From: Arthrobacter sp. ZGTC412
GTDB lineage: Bacteria > Actinomycetota > Actinomycetes > Actinomycetales > Micrococcaceae
Reading direction: 5' to 3'
DNA: 64,000 nucleotides
Assembly: GCF_002929215.1 (NCBI RefSeq)
Contig: NZ_PJII01000001.1
Span: forward strand, 248,001 to 312,000
Made by a program: the position numbers and the translations under genes. Positions 46,504 to 55,627 of this stretch are shown here, one piece after another. The notes beneath the pieces were generated by a model that was not told the DNA's origin, searched no databases, and saw nothing but the letters and a program-made list of their open reading frames with translations. Within the stretch, counting starts at the first letter, position 1. Each line of letters starts with the position of its first letter.

Positions 46504-47304
46504 TTAGAGCAGCTTCTGGGCGGCCAGGAAGTCAACCAGCTTGATGCCGGCGTCGCCTTCGTCGGTGATGATGGTCCCGGCGGTGCGCGGCGGCCGCTCC
46601 TCGGCGTTGGTCACCGCGGTCCAAGAGCCGGCGTGGCCCACCTGGGCAGGATCCACTCCGATGTCAGCGAGGGACAGGGTGGTGATGGTCTTGCGCTTGG
46701 CGGCAATGATGCCCTTGAAGTTGGGGTACCGCGGCTCGTTGATCTGGTCTGTCACGGAGACCAGCGCCGGGAGGGCTGCCTCTACGGTCTCTGAGCTTGT
46801 GTCCGCGTCGCGCCGCGCCACGAGCCGTCCGCCGTCCACCTGCAGGGACGAGGCGAACGTTACCTGGGGAAGACCAAGGCGTTCGGCCAGCTGCGCAGGC
46901 ACCAGGGAGGTCTCGCCGTCGGTGGAGGCCATGCCGGTGAGGATCAGGTCCACCGGTGCATCCTGGTTCAGGTACCGGACAGCTGCCGAAAGCGCCAGCG
47001 AGGTGGCTGCTGCGTCGGATCCTGCCAAGGCCGCATCGGTCAAATGCACGCCCTCAGTGGCGCCCATCTGAAGGGACTTCTTGACGGAGTTGACCGCACC
47101 GGCCGGACCCATGCTCAGGGCGATGACCTGGTTGCCCGCCTTGCTGCCGCCACGCGCCTCGGCCAGCTGCAGCGCGGCCTCCAGCGCATACTCGTCCAGT
47201 TCGGACAGGATGCTTTCGTCACGGTCCGTCGTGTAGCCCTCCCCGTTGAGGTGACGGTCGAACTGGGCGTCCGGTACATGCTTGACCAGGACGATGATCT
47301 TCAA
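46504..47304 (-). CDS. etfB: Electron transfer flavoprotein, beta subunit
   Basis: 266 residues from the TTG at 47304, which gives the family N-terminus MKIIVLVKHVPD and has GGAAAAG upstream. A GTG 12 bases earlier is the alternative (270 residues). The protein binds AMP as a structural cofactor and the signature region QINEPRYPNFKGIIAAKRK lies near the C-terminus. It forms the ETF heterodimer with EtfA. Homologue of fixA (Rv3029c). First gene of the etfB-etfA pair. Confidence 0.95.
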   Translation of the reverse strand: MKIIVLVKHVPDAQFDRHLNGEGYTTDRDESILSELDEYALEAALQLAEARGGSKAGNQVIALSMGPAGAVNSVKKSLQMGATEGVHLTDAALAGSDAAATSLALSAAVRYLNQDAPVDLILTGMASTDGETSLVPAQLAERLGLPQVTFASSLQVDGGRLVARRDADTSSETVEAALPALVSVTDQINEPRYPNFKGIIAAKRKTITTLSLADIGVDPAQVGHAGSWTAVTNAEERPPRTAGTIITDEGDAGIKLVDFLAAQKLL

Positions 47305-47493
47305 TGTCTTTTCCACTGTATCGACAGCAGCCTTCCATGCTTGTGGACAGCCAGCCGGGTAGGGTCATGGCCGCGGAATGCCCGGCATACGGGTAGCTCC
47401 TAGCTAACCATATAGGCGCACCCGCGCGCGGACTTCCGTTAACGCCTGTGTCAGCCGCTTGCGTCGTCAGGTTTGTGCTGGTGTTGCATATGC

Positions 47494-47534
47494 CGACGGC
47501 GGCGTCCCCGCCGAAGTTGGGGACACCGCCGTCG
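47494..47534 (-). terminator. Strong hairpin after the HtrA gene
   Basis: Fifteen pairs with one C-A mismatch (CGACGGCGG-C-GTCCCC pairing with GGGGAC-A-CCGCCGTCG) around a nine-base loop, about 42 bases past the HtrA stop. There is no T tract. Confidence 0.6.
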
Positions 47535-47575
47535 AACGTTCTCTGACCTCCTGCGCCTTGCCGTGGTGGAGGCTG

Positions 47576-49264
47576 CTAGCTGGCCGCGGCGCCGAGCGTA
47601 ACGTCGAAGGTTTGTTCCGCACCGCCCCGCAGGACGGTGATCTTGACCTTGGAACCGGCGGGCTGCTCCCGGACTGCCGCCGTCAGCTGCTCCGGTTCAC
47701 CGATGGCGAGGTCATTGAACTTGGTGATGACGTCGCCCACCTTGATTCCGGCCTTCGCAGCAGCCGAATCGGGCTCAAGGGTGGCAACCTCCGCCCCAAC
47801 CGAGAACCCGGAAGAGTTGTTCGACGAAGACTTTTTCTTGACGCTGACGCCCAGCTGCCCGTGTGACGCCTTTCCGGTGTCGATGATCTCCTCAGCAACG
47901 CGCTTCGCGTGGTTGATGGGGATGCTGAAGCCCACACCGATATTGCCGCTTGAGGAGGACAGCGAGTCGGATCCGGCCGAGGCGATGGCCACGTTGACGC
48001 CGATGATCTCGCCGCTGCTGTTCACCAGGGCACCGCCCGAGTTGCCGGGGTTGATGGCAGCATCGGTCTGGATCACGTTGATGGAGATTTCGTTCTGGGC
48101 CGTACTCGGCTGGCTCTGGCCGCCGCCCGGAGGCGCGAACTGGAACCCGCCCTCATCGTCGCCCTCTGCGTTGTCCCCCTCTTCAGGGGCCGCGGCCGAG
48201 GCCACGCTGATGGTCCTGTTGAGCGTTGAAACAATTCCGTCAGTCACCGTTCCCGTCAGGCCCAGCGGCGAGCCGATGGCTATGGCGGTGTCCCCCACGT
48301 TGAGTTTTCCCGAGTCGCCCAGGGTGGCAGGCGTAAGGCCCGAGGCGTTATCGACCTTGATGACAGCAAGGTCTGACAACGGGTCGGTGCCAACAAGTTT
48401 GGCGGTGAGCACCCTGCCATCGCTGGTCCGGACTTCGAGTGCAGCATTTGCCGTCTGGCCATCCAGCGTAACCACGTGGGTGTTGGTGAGGATGTGGCCC
48501 TGGTCGTTCAGGACGATGCCCGAACCTGTACCGCCGGCGCCACCGCTTGAAGCGCTGATGGTCACCACACTGGGTGAGGCCTTCACGGCTGCCGCCGTTA
48601 TGGCGTTCACATCGTCCTGGTTATTTACGATGACGGTCCCGGGCTGGCTGTTGCTGCTGGTGGCGGCCGCAGAGCCGGAGTTGTCAAAGAACTCACCGGC
48701 ACCAACAGTCGCTACTCCGCCGCCCACGAGGCCGGCCGCGAGGATGCTGGCCACCAGGGTACCGACGCCGAACGAAGCCTTCCTGCGCGGGGCGTCCTTT
48801 GGGTTTGGTGCCATGCCTGCATAACCGCCGGGGCCTGTGTGCTGGGCATTATGCTGGCCCTGCCCGTAATAGCCATACTGGGGCTGGGGCCCATGGGGTT
48901 CATGGTGGGTGGGCTGGCTGCTGTGTGCGGGCTGGCCGGAGTCGTTCTGATCGGACGCGGACTGCCCGTAGAAGGGCTGGCGCTGGGGATACGGTTGGCG
49001 CTGCGGGTAAGCCGGGCGCGTTCCGGGAAGTTGCTGGGTGGGGTTCTCCCCCGACTGCGGCTGATCCAGCCGTTCGGTGGGGTACTGGCTCGCACCGGGC
49101 TCGGGGTTGGCGGCGGTCGCCGCGGGGCTTGAGGCTGCCGTGTCATCCGCATCCCGAACCTCCCCGGCATTGTTCCCGGCATGGGCGGAGGGCTGCTGCC
49201 AGGGATCCTGCCGGCCCGGGCCGCGGCTCTCGGGAGAGGCGCCGGGGTTTTGGTTCTCAGTCAT
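47576..49264 (-). CDS. HtrA/DegP-like membrane-anchored serine protease
   Basis: 562 residues from the ATG at 49264, with AAGGA seven bases upstream. The first 160 residues are low-complexity (Pro, Gln, Gly, His) and cytoplasmic. One membrane segment lies at about 163-187. The trypsin-like domain has H263 in TNTHVV, D298 in SDLAVIKVD and S409 in NPGNSGGAL. An acidic insertion of about 35 residues (around 360-395) separates the second and third active-site motifs. One PDZ domain closes the protein (about 465-555). HtrA proteases degrade or refold damaged extracytoplasmic proteins. It is divergent from the TPM-pspA operon, another envelope-stress set. Confidence 0.93.
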   Translation of the reverse strand: MTENQNPGASPESRGPGRQDPWQQPSAHAGNNAGEVRDADDTAASSPAATAANPEPGASQYPTERLDQPQSGENPTQQLPGTRPAYPQRQPYPQRQPFYGQSASDQNDSGQPAHSSQPTHHEPHGPQPQYGYYGQGQHNAQHTGPGGYAGMAPNPKDAPRRKASFGVGTLVASILAAGLVGGGVATVGAGEFFDNSGSAAATSSNSQPGTVIVNNQDDVNAITAAAVKASPSVVTISASSGGAGGTGSGIVLNDQGHILTNTHVVTLDGQTANAALEVRTSDGRVLTAKLVGTDPLSDLAVIKVDNASGLTPATLGDSGKLNVGDTAIAIGSPLGLTGTVTDGIVSTLNRTISVASAAAPEEGDNAEGDDEGGFQFAPPGGGQSQPSTAQNEISINVIQTDAAINPGNSGGALVNSSGEIIGVNVAIASAGSDSLSSSSGNIGVGFSIPINHAKRVAEEIIDTGKASHGQLGVSVKKKSSSNNSSGFSVGAEVATLEPDSAAAKAGIKVGDVITKFNDLAIGEPEQLTAAVREQPAGSKVKITVLRGGAEQTFDVTLGAAAS

Positions 49265-49410
49265 GGGGCTTCCTTTCATCCTCGTCTGAATTAACTATGG
49301 ACTCCCTGCCTGTAACAAGCTCGGATGTTTGCTGAGAGCTTGCTGGAGACTTTCGCGGCGCCCGATTCCGCATTTCCTGGGCCGTTTCGCTGGTGGCATA
49401 TTCGGCTCGA

Positions 49411-49439
49411 TGGACTGCCTGTGGGGTGCACCATAGAAT
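49411..49439 (+). promoter_or_regulatory. Sigma-70-type promoter of the TPM-pspA operon
   Basis: TGGACT (-35, four of six matches) and TAGAAT (-10, five of six) with a 17-base spacer. The predicted start leaves a leader of about 105 bases before the ATG at 49551. Confidence 0.55.
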
Positions 49440-49550
49440 CAAGATGATTGCCACAGCGACCTGCGGCTACACACATGCGTGGGGGCGCTGCTGCATTCTG
49501 AGACGACCGGTTCGTCCCGAATCGGTGTCAGGCGTGCTGAAGGGTTGCAC

Positions 49551-51587
49551 ATGCGGTCAAAGTTCAAACGTATTCTCGCCGTGATCGGCCTTACCGGCCT
49601 GCTGGCGGTGCCTGCCGGCGCGGCCTGGGCAGAGCCGCCGGTCACTATTCCGTCCGGAACGAACATCGTTGACAACGCCAAAGTTTTCGGCGGTCGTACG
49701 GGCGAGGTCCAGGAAGCAGTTCAGAAGCTTCTGAAGGACCACAAGTACAACCTGTACGTCGTCACTGTGGATACCTTCGAAGATCCCACTGATCCTAAAG
49801 CTTGGTCCCAAGCCGTGGCCTCAACCAAGGGCATGGGACGGGCAGACGTCATTCTCGCGATGTCCGACGACGGCAAGTACTACTTCTCCCCCAATTCGGC
49901 AAGCCCCATCTCTTCCAAGACCAGCAACATCAGCCAGAACGCTATTGTTGCGAATTTGGCTGGCGGCAAGCGCGATTTCGCCCAGGCAGCCATCGACACC
50001 GCCGCGGCAGTCGGCGATGCGGCTGGTGGCGGCAGTGGCAACGTCCCCTCGGGCGACGGTGCCGGCGCAGCCGTCCTGGTAGGAGCTGGTGTTGTGGCTG
50101 CCGGTGGTGCCGGGGCCTACCTGTACTTCCGCAACAAGCGCAAAAAGGCTGCTGATCAGGCGTCCAGCGCGAGCTACGGTCCGCAGGGTGCCGAAGTCGA
50201 TCCGCTGGCCTCACACACCGTCGAAGAGCTGCGCCGCAAGAGTGGCTCCCTCCTCATCGAGGCGGACGACGCGATCAAGTCCAGTGAGCAGGAACTGATG
50301 TTCGCCCAAGCGCAGTATGGAGATTCCGCCGTCGGCAACTTCACCAAGGCACTCGATGAAGCCAAGGGCCACATGACGGAATCATTCAAACTGCAGCAGC
50401 AGCTCGACGACCACATCCCGGACACCGAAGAGCAGCAGCGCGCGTGGCTGGGCGAAATCATCCGCCGCTCGGAAGCCGCGCTGACGTCGCTGCAGGAGCA
50501 GAAGGCGGACTTCGATTCCCTCCGCGAACTGGAAAAGAACGCCCCGCGCGCACTGGCAGCCGTCAATACCGGAGCCCGCGAGGCAGACGCAAAAATCGCC
50601 AATGCCGAGCAGTCCCTCACTGCACTTCGCGGCAAGTATGCCGAGAGTGCGCTGGCACAGGTTTCGGACAACATCCTGCAGGCGAAGGAACGGCTGGCTT
50701 TCGTTCAGAACGCTTCCGCCACCGCGGAGCAGAAACTCGGTGAGGGCGAAGGAAGCCTCGCCGCCGTAGCTGTCCGTGCGGCGGAAGAGAGCCTGCACCA
50801 GACGAACGTACTCCTCGATGCGATCTCCAAGCGCTCGTCGAGCCTGGACGAGGCCCGCAGCGGCCTCGAAGCCGCAGTAGTGGACACGTCGCAGGACCTC
50901 GCCCAGGCAAGGGCGATGATCCAGTCCGGCACGCATTCGGAGCTGGCAGGCCCTGTGGCCGCAGTGGAAGCTGCACTGGCCCAGGTCAAGGCGGAAATCA
51001 AGGGCGGAAAAATCGACCCCATCGCAACCCTGCAACGGGTAGAGACCGCCCACCAGTCGCTCGACCAGGCGCTCAGCGGCGTCAGGGACCAGCAGGAACA
51101 AGCCCGGCGCGCCCAGGCATCACTGCAGCAGACCATCATGTCTGCCCAAGCCCAGATCAGCGCCACCTCCGACTACATCACCGCCCGACGCGGCGGCGTG
51201 GGAACAGAGGCCCGCACCCGGCTCGCGGAGTCGCAGCGGAACCTGGACTACGCGCTGTCCATCGCACGCACCGATCCCGTAACCGCCCTGACATACGCTC
51301 AACAGGCCCACGCCCTGGCTGCCCAGGCAGCCCAGCTGGCGCAGGCCGATGTTGACCACTTTGACGGCTACGCCAACCAGGGCTACGGCCGCGGCGGCAT
51401 GTTCGGCGGCGGCGGAGGAGGCGGCGGACTCGGTGGCGCCATTCTCGGCGGCATCCTCATCAACTCCATTCTCAACGGAGGCGGTGGCGGCGGCTGGGGC
51501 GGCGGCCACGGTGACGGCGGCGGTGATTTCGGCGGCGGCGACTTTGGCGGCGGGGACTTCGGCGGCGGCGACTCCGGAAGCTTCTAG
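49551..51587 (+). CDS. TPM-domain protein with coiled coil and Gly-rich tail
   Basis: 678 residues from the ATG at 49551, with AAGGG six bases upstream. A signal peptide ends near GAAWA (about 26). The TPM domain (about 35-165, with TNIVDNAKVFGG and YVVTVDTFED) faces outside; one membrane segment lies at about 178-198. A long cytoplasmic coiled coil of about 370 residues follows, then a Gly-rich tail with repeated FGGGD units. TPM proteins often accompany PspA. Likely membrane-stress partner of PspA. Divergent from the HtrA gene and 111 bases before pspA. Confidence 0.88.
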   Translation: MRSKFKRILAVIGLTGLLAVPAGAAWAEPPVTIPSGTNIVDNAKVFGGRTGEVQEAVQKLLKDHKYNLYVVTVDTFEDPTDPKAWSQAVASTKGMGRADVILAMSDDGKYYFSPNSASPISSKTSNISQNAIVANLAGGKRDFAQAAIDTAAAVGDAAGGGSGNVPSGDGAGAAVLVGAGVVAAGGAGAYLYFRNKRKKAADQASSASYGPQGAEVDPLASHTVEELRRKSGSLLIEADDAIKSSEQELMFAQAQYGDSAVGNFTKALDEAKGHMTESFKLQQQLDDHIPDTEEQQRAWLGEIIRRSEAALTSLQEQKADFDSLRELEKNAPRALAAVNTGAREADAKIANAEQSLTALRGKYAESALAQVSDNILQAKERLAFVQNASATAEQKLGEGEGSLAAVAVRAAEESLHQTNVLLDAISKRSSSLDEARSGLEAAVVDTSQDLAQARAMIQSGTHSELAGPVAAVEAALAQVKAEIKGGKIDPIATLQRVETAHQSLDQALSGVRDQQEQARRAQASLQQTIMSAQAQISATSDYITARRGGVGTEARTRLAESQRNLDYALSIARTDPVTALTYAQQAHALAAQAAQLAQADVDHFDGYANQGYGRGGMFGGGGGGGGLGGAILGGILINSILNGGGGGGWGGGHGDGGGDFGGGDFGGGDFGGGDSGSF

Positions 51588-51697
51588 CAGGTTTCCGCGC
51601 GGCATCGCCCGAAAAAGTTTCACCGTCCGACGGATAGATGCATCCAACTGTTCACGGATTTCAGTGCTCAACAAAGAGCAGGACGAAAGGTAACACC

Positions 51698-52495
51698 ATG
51701 GTTAAACAGTCCATTTTCGGCCGTATCGCACAGCTGGCAAAGGCGAACATCAACACTCTGCTGGACAACGCTGAGGATCCACAGAAGATGCTGGACCAGA
51801 TGGTCCGGGACTACACCAACAACATTGCTGAGGCGGAGTCGGCTGTGGCGCAGACCATCGGCAACCTCCGCATGCTTGAGGACGACTACAACGAGGACGT
51901 CAAGAACTCCCGCGACTGGGGCAACAAGGCCCTTGCCGCCTCCCGCAAGGCTGACGAATACCGCGCCAGCGGCAATCCGACTGACGCGGAGAAGTTCGAC
52001 AACCTTGCCAAGGTGGCACTCCAGCGGCAGATGTCGTCTGAAAATGAGGCTAAGGGCGCAGAGCCCAGCATCGCTTCCCAGCGCGAAGTCGTGGCCAAGC
52101 TGAAGACCGGCCTGGACCAGATGAAGGGCAAGCTCAACGAGCTGACCAGCAAGCGCAACGAACTGGTTGCCCGTTCCAAGACCGCAGCGGCGCAGTCGCA
52201 GGTACATGATGCCATCAAGAGCATTGACTTCATGGATCCCACCAGCGAAGTGGGACGGTTCGAAGAGAAGATCCGCCGCGAAGAGGCCAAGGTCCGCGGG
52301 CAGCAGGAACTTACCGAGTCCAGCCTGGATGCCCAGTTCAACCAGCTTGAGGACCTCGGAGAACAGGTTGAAATTGAGGCACGCCTTGCTGCCCTGAAAT
52401 CCGGCGGAACGGCAAAGCCGGCAATCGGCGCGGGTGCCGGCGGCTCAGCAGCCTCCGAGTCCACGGTGAATGAAGCTGATTTCGACAAGCTCTGA
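51698..52495 (+). CDS. pspA: PspA/IM30 family membrane-stress protein
   Basis: 265 residues from the ATG at 51698, with GAAAGG seven bases upstream. It has the long helical PspA fold: SIFGRIAQLAKANINTLLDN at the N-terminus, then a coiled hairpin (about 30-150) and further helices with DFMDPTSEVGRFEEKIRREE. PspA binds stressed membranes and limits proton leak. The C-terminal 30 residues are Gly/Ala/Ser-rich. No pspBC or clgR is nearby; the upstream TPM gene is probably co-transcribed. Confidence 0.93.
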   Translation: MVKQSIFGRIAQLAKANINTLLDNAEDPQKMLDQMVRDYTNNIAEAESAVAQTIGNLRMLEDDYNEDVKNSRDWGNKALAASRKADEYRASGNPTDAEKFDNLAKVALQRQMSSENEAKGAEPSIASQREVVAKLKTGLDQMKGKLNELTSKRNELVARSKTAAAQSQVHDAIKSIDFMDPTSEVGRFEEKIRREEAKVRGQQELTESSLDAQFNQLEDLGEQVEIEARLAALKSGGTAKPAIGAGAGGSAASESTVNEADFDKL

Positions 52496-52525
52496 CAGTT
52501 AGCGGGACGCCTGTCCCCTAACAGC

Positions 52526-52559
52526 AAGTAAGGCCGGGGCTCCCGCCCCGGCCTTACTT
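52526..52559 (+). terminator. Terminator after pspA
   Basis: A perfect 15-bp stem AAGTAAGGCCGGGGC / GCCCCGGCCTTACTT around a TCCC loop, followed by TTTG. One of the strongest terminators in the window. Confidence 0.92.
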
Positions 52560-52572
52560 TTGCCCTTGTGTG

Positions 52573-52578
52573 TAGCGT
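52573..52578 (+). promoter_or_regulatory. Putative -10 box (TAGCGT) of a leaderless promoter
   Basis: TAGCGT ends six bases before the ATG of the photolyase gene and lies just past the pspA terminator. No ribosome site is present. Confidence 0.5.
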
Positions 52579-52584
52579 GGTGGC

Positions 52585-54015
52585 ATGGCTTCTTCCGATG
52601 CAACTTCCATTGTCTGGCTGCGCGACGATCTTCGCCTGGACGATAACCCTGCACTGACCGAAGCGGCAGCGCTGGGCCTGCCCATGACCGTCGTCTTCAT
52701 ATTGGACGAGGAGTCAACGCAAATTCGGCCGCTCGGTGGAGCAACCCGGTGGTGGCTGCACCATTCGCTGGCGGCGCTGGCCGCATCCTTGGAGGACAAA
52801 GGCTCGCGCCTCCTCCTTCGCCGTGGGCCGGCGGCAGCTGTCATCCAGGAATTGGCGTTCGAGACGGCTGCCACACACGTCTTCTGGAATCGGCGATACG
52901 GACTGCCGGAGCGCACCGTGGATGCCGCTGTGAAGACGTGGGCGGACAAGAACGGCGTCCACGCCTCCAGCTACCAGGCAAACCTCCTGTTCGAGCCCTG
53001 GACCGTTCGTACCGGCGCCGGCGGACCCTACAAAGTCTTCACCCCTTTTTGGCGGGCCTGCCTTGCCAAAGGCGATGTCCGCGAGCCGCATGAAGCACCG
53101 GATCAGCTTCCTGCCCCTGCCACAGGCAAAGGAGGGGCACTTCCTCCGGGCGAGGAGCTGGACAGTTGGAACCTCCTGCCGCACTCCCCCGACTGGAGCG
53201 GCGGCCTTGCCAAGACCTGGGAACCTGGAGAGGTCGGAGCCCGGCGCCGCCTGGAAGACTTCCTGGACGGACCGGCGGAGGACTACGGGACGGGCCGCAA
53301 CGTGCCGGCGGTCGAAGGAACCAGCCGCCTGTCCCCGCACCTGCGCTTCGGTGAGGTCAGCCCGTTCAGGGTGTGGCGGGAAATCCGGCAGCGGTTCCCG
53401 CGCCAGGTACCGACCGACGTCGGGATCTTCCGTTCCGAGCTCGGCTGGCGGGAGTTCTGCTGGCACCTCCTGCACACCAACCCGGAACTGGCCACCCGCA
53501 ACTACCGCCCGGAGTTTGACCGCTTTGAGTGGCAGTCGCTCAGCACGGGCGAGCTGACCGCGTGGCAACAGGGCCGCACCGGCTATCCCCTTGTTGACGC
53601 CGGAATGCGGCAGTTGTGGCAGACAGGCTGGATGCACAACCGCGTGCGGATGGCTGCTGCTTCCTTCCTGGTGAAGAATCTCCTGGCGGACTGGCGTGTG
53701 GGTGAGCAGTGGTTCTGGGACACCCTCGTTGACGCGGACGCGGCCAGCAACCCCGCCAACTGGCAGTGGGTGGCCGGCTCCGGAGCTGATGCGTCCCCCT
53801 ACTTCCGCATCTTCAACCCCGTGACGCAAAGCAAGAAATTCGACCCAGCCGGCCGTTACCTGCGCCAGTTCATCCCCGAACTTGCCGGCCTTGACGGCAA
53901 AGCCATCCATGAGCCCTGGAAAGCCGGGGAGGTGCCAGGGTACCCGGAGCCGCTGGTTGGGCTGCCTGAGTCCCGCGGGAGGGCTCTGGAGACGTACAGC
54001 AGACTCAAGGACTAA
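52585..54015 (+). CDS. phr: Deoxyribodipyrimidine photolyase
   Basis: 476 residues, the usual length. The N-terminal antenna domain begins VWLRDDLRLDDNPAL. The FAD-binding half has EGTSRLSPHLRFGEVS, then the photolyase core WREFCWHLL, GRTGYPLVDAGMRQLW and TGWMHNRVRM. WQWVAGSGADASPYFRIFNP is the C-terminal photolyase signature. It repairs UV cyclobutane dimers with blue light. It is preceded by a TAGCGT box at six bases and converges on the cytochrome b561-like gene. Confidence 0.95.
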   Translation: MASSDATSIVWLRDDLRLDDNPALTEAAALGLPMTVVFILDEESTQIRPLGGATRWWLHHSLAALAASLEDKGSRLLLRRGPAAAVIQELAFETAATHVFWNRRYGLPERTVDAAVKTWADKNGVHASSYQANLLFEPWTVRTGAGGPYKVFTPFWRACLAKGDVREPHEAPDQLPAPATGKGGALPPGEELDSWNLLPHSPDWSGGLAKTWEPGEVGARRRLEDFLDGPAEDYGTGRNVPAVEGTSRLSPHLRFGEVSPFRVWREIRQRFPRQVPTDVGIFRSELGWREFCWHLLHTNPELATRNYRPEFDRFEWQSLSTGELTAWQQGRTGYPLVDAGMRQLWQTGWMHNRVRMAAASFLVKNLLADWRVGEQWFWDTLVDADAASNPANWQWVAGSGADASPYFRIFNPVTQSKKFDPAGRYLRQFIPELAGLDGKAIHEPWKAGEVPGYPEPLVGLPESRGRALETYSRLKD

Positions 54016-54048
54016 CAGCCTTCAGCGGGTGCTGTCGGCAGCCGGGGA

Positions 54049-54981
54049 CTACCGGCTGACCTTGCCCATCAGGGACGCAACGGGGCGCAGGAAGATGGGG
54101 CGGGCAAGGAACCAGGCCGCTGCCATCACCGCTACCGAAGCGAGGAATACCCAAAACCCGAACCAGCCGTCGTCGTCCCGCACGCCGTACATGTGGTTGA
54201 GGTTGCGCAGGGCTCCTGTGGCGAGCACCAGGAAAACGTGCACCACGATGAAGGCAACAAAGTAGATCATCACCGGGAAGTGGACGGCCCGCGCCCATTC
54301 GATGGGGTAAGCCTTGTTGAGACCGGCTGCCTTCTTCGGCCACGCCGAGGACATGCGCAGGCCCGTGACGAAGGCCAGTGGCGCCGCGATGAACACCGTG
54401 ACGAAGTAGGAAAGCAGCTGAAGGGCGTTGTAGTTCACCCAGCCGTTCTCGGTGGGCCAGTTCAGGGAGGCGTACTGAAGGGCGGCCGAGAGAGCGTTCG
54501 GGAAAACGTCCCAGCTGGTGGGAACGATCCGCATCCATTGTCCCGTGGCGAACAGCAGCACCGCGAACACCAGGCCGTTGAGGATCCACAGGGCGTCCAG
54601 CGCGAGGTGGAACCACAGCTCAAGGCTGATCTTGGTGGGCGGGTTCTTGGTCTTGATAAATCCCTTGTTGTTGCGGGTCCAATGGCCGCTGGGCCGCGTG
54701 GTGGTCCTGACCTGCCACCCGGTGCGGATGATCAGCAGCAGGAAGAAAGCGTTCAGGAAATGCTGCCACGCAAGCCAGGCGGGGAATCCTACCGGGGCTT
54801 CCGCCGGCAGCTCCGAATGGCCGGGATAGTCGGCCACGAAGGAAGCGACGGCGGGCAGGCCCATCAGCCACTTGGCCATCAACACCACGAGGACCAGCAC
54901 CGCGAGGACCGCGGGGACACCCCAGTAGAGTCGGGACCGCTTGCCCGCGGCAGTGCCGGGCTTTTTCGTGGGTGTGGACAT
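54049..54981 (-). CDS. Cytochrome b561-like membrane protein
   Basis: 310 residues with about five membrane segments (about 20-38, 66-88, 125-145, 185-210, 235-260) and a last segment near 280-300. Histidines in WQHFLNAFF, WFHLALDAL, AVHFPVMIYF and VVHVFLV are in helices and suit bis-His heme binding. It resembles cytochrome b subunits that pass electrons to molybdopterin oxidoreductases, but no such catalytic partner is adjacent. AGAGGAA nine bases before the ATG. Convergent with the photolyase gene. Confidence 0.82.
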   Translation of the reverse strand: MSTPTKKPGTAAGKRSRLYWGVPAVLAVLVLVVLMAKWLMGLPAVASFVADYPGHSELPAEAPVGFPAWLAWQHFLNAFFLLLIIRTGWQVRTTTRPSGHWTRNNKGFIKTKNPPTKISLELWFHLALDALWILNGLVFAVLLFATGQWMRIVPTSWDVFPNALSAALQYASLNWPTENGWVNYNALQLLSYFVTVFIAAPLAFVTGLRMSSAWPKKAAGLNKAYPIEWARAVHFPVMIYFVAFIVVHVFLVLATGALRNLNHMYGVRDDDGWFGFWVFLASVAVMAAAWFLARPIFLRPVASLMGKVSR

Positions 54982-55078
54982 CGAGCAACATTCCTCTCGA
55001 GAATGACTGGCGAAGTGCTCACAATCTGTGAGGCTCTGCGAAAGAGAATACTAGGAACTACCGGCATTCAAGGAAAAA

Positions 55079-55118
55079 AGAAGGCCCCGCCCGGCTTGTC
55101 TGCCGGTCGGGGCCTTCT
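55079..55118 (-). terminator. Terminator of the first initiator tRNA gene
   Basis: AGAAGGCCCCG pairs with CGGGGCCTTCT with a further CCGGC/GCCGG stem inside. On the minus strand it is followed by a TTTTTT run. It lies five bases past the tRNA 3' end. Confidence 0.93.
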
Positions 55119-55123
55119 CATAG

Positions 55124-55197
55124 TTGCGGGGACAGGATTTGAACCTGTGACCTCTGGGTTATGAGCCCAGCGAGCTACCGAACTGCTCCACCCCGCG
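55124..55197 (-). tRNA. Initiator tRNA-fMet (CAT), copy 1
   Basis: 74 bases without CCA. The first base is C and its partner at position 72 is A, the unpaired end that marks bacterial initiator tRNA. The anticodon stem ends in GGG/CCC around CTCATAA (anticodon CAT). The D loop has TTCGGTA and the T arm GGTTCAAATCC. Its own terminator follows. It is identical to the second copy. Confidence 0.95.
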
Positions 55198-55368
55198 TCG
55201 CTGAAACAACATTACCCTACTTCGGCGGAAGGTTTTTACACGGCCCATTTCAGGCCGGATTCCAGGTTATCCCCAAACGTCCTTCCCACCGCCCAGCCCC
55301 TCGGCAAGAGGGCGGGCCAGCCACTAATCCCCCAACCCCAACGCCTCGAGGTGGAGGCTTAAACCAAA

Positions 55369-55402
55369 AAGTCCCGGACACTGTTTCCAGTGTCCGGGAC
55401 TT
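55369..55402 (-). terminator. Terminator of the second initiator tRNA gene
   Basis: A perfect 15-bp stem AAGTCCCGGACACTG / CAGTGTCCGGGACTT around a TTTC loop. On the minus strand it continues into TTTTTGG. Seven bases past the tRNA 3' end. Confidence 0.93.
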
Positions 55403-55409
55403 CCGTCAG

Positions 55410-55483
55410 TTGCGGGGACAGGATTTGAACCTGTGACCTCTGGGTTATGAGCCCAGCGAGCTACCGAACTGCTCCACCCCGCG
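55410..55483 (-). tRNA. Initiator tRNA-fMet (CAT), copy 2
   Basis: Same 74 bases as copy 1, with the C1/A72 mismatch, GGG/CCC anticodon stem, CAT anticodon and no encoded CCA. It has its own terminator, different in sequence from that of copy 1. The spacer between copies is not duplicated. Confidence 0.95.
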
Positions 55484-55553
55484 TCGCAAGAACTACTTTA
55501 CCGGCCGGTGAACAGCAGGCCAAATCGGGAGGGCGTGATCTCCGTCTCGCCGG

Positions 55554-55587
55554 CCCGGCACCCGCTCCGGATGGAGAAGGTGCCGGG
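55554..55587 (-). terminator. Terminator downstream of the UPF0182 gene
   Basis: CCCGGCACC pairs with GGTGCCGGG, with an inner CTCC-GGAT-GGAG hairpin, 29 bases past the stop. No T run. Confidence 0.55.
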
Positions 55588-55597
55588 TGCCGCCGTC

Positions 55598-55627
55598 GTG
55601 ATCAGCTGGCGGGTGATCAGCTGCCGG
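55598..55627. repeat. Two 15-bp tandem repeats spanning the UPF0182 stop
   Basis: GTGATCAGCTGGCGG is followed at once by GTGATCAGCTGCCGG, one mismatch. The second copy contains the stop codon and the last codons of the UPF0182 gene. Confidence 0.8.

Noticed and set aside
51405-51585. Repeat array (CRISPR-like) in the TPM gene tail
   Set aside because: The GGCGGCGAC-type repeats are in frame and encode a Gly-rich tail; there are no regular spacers.
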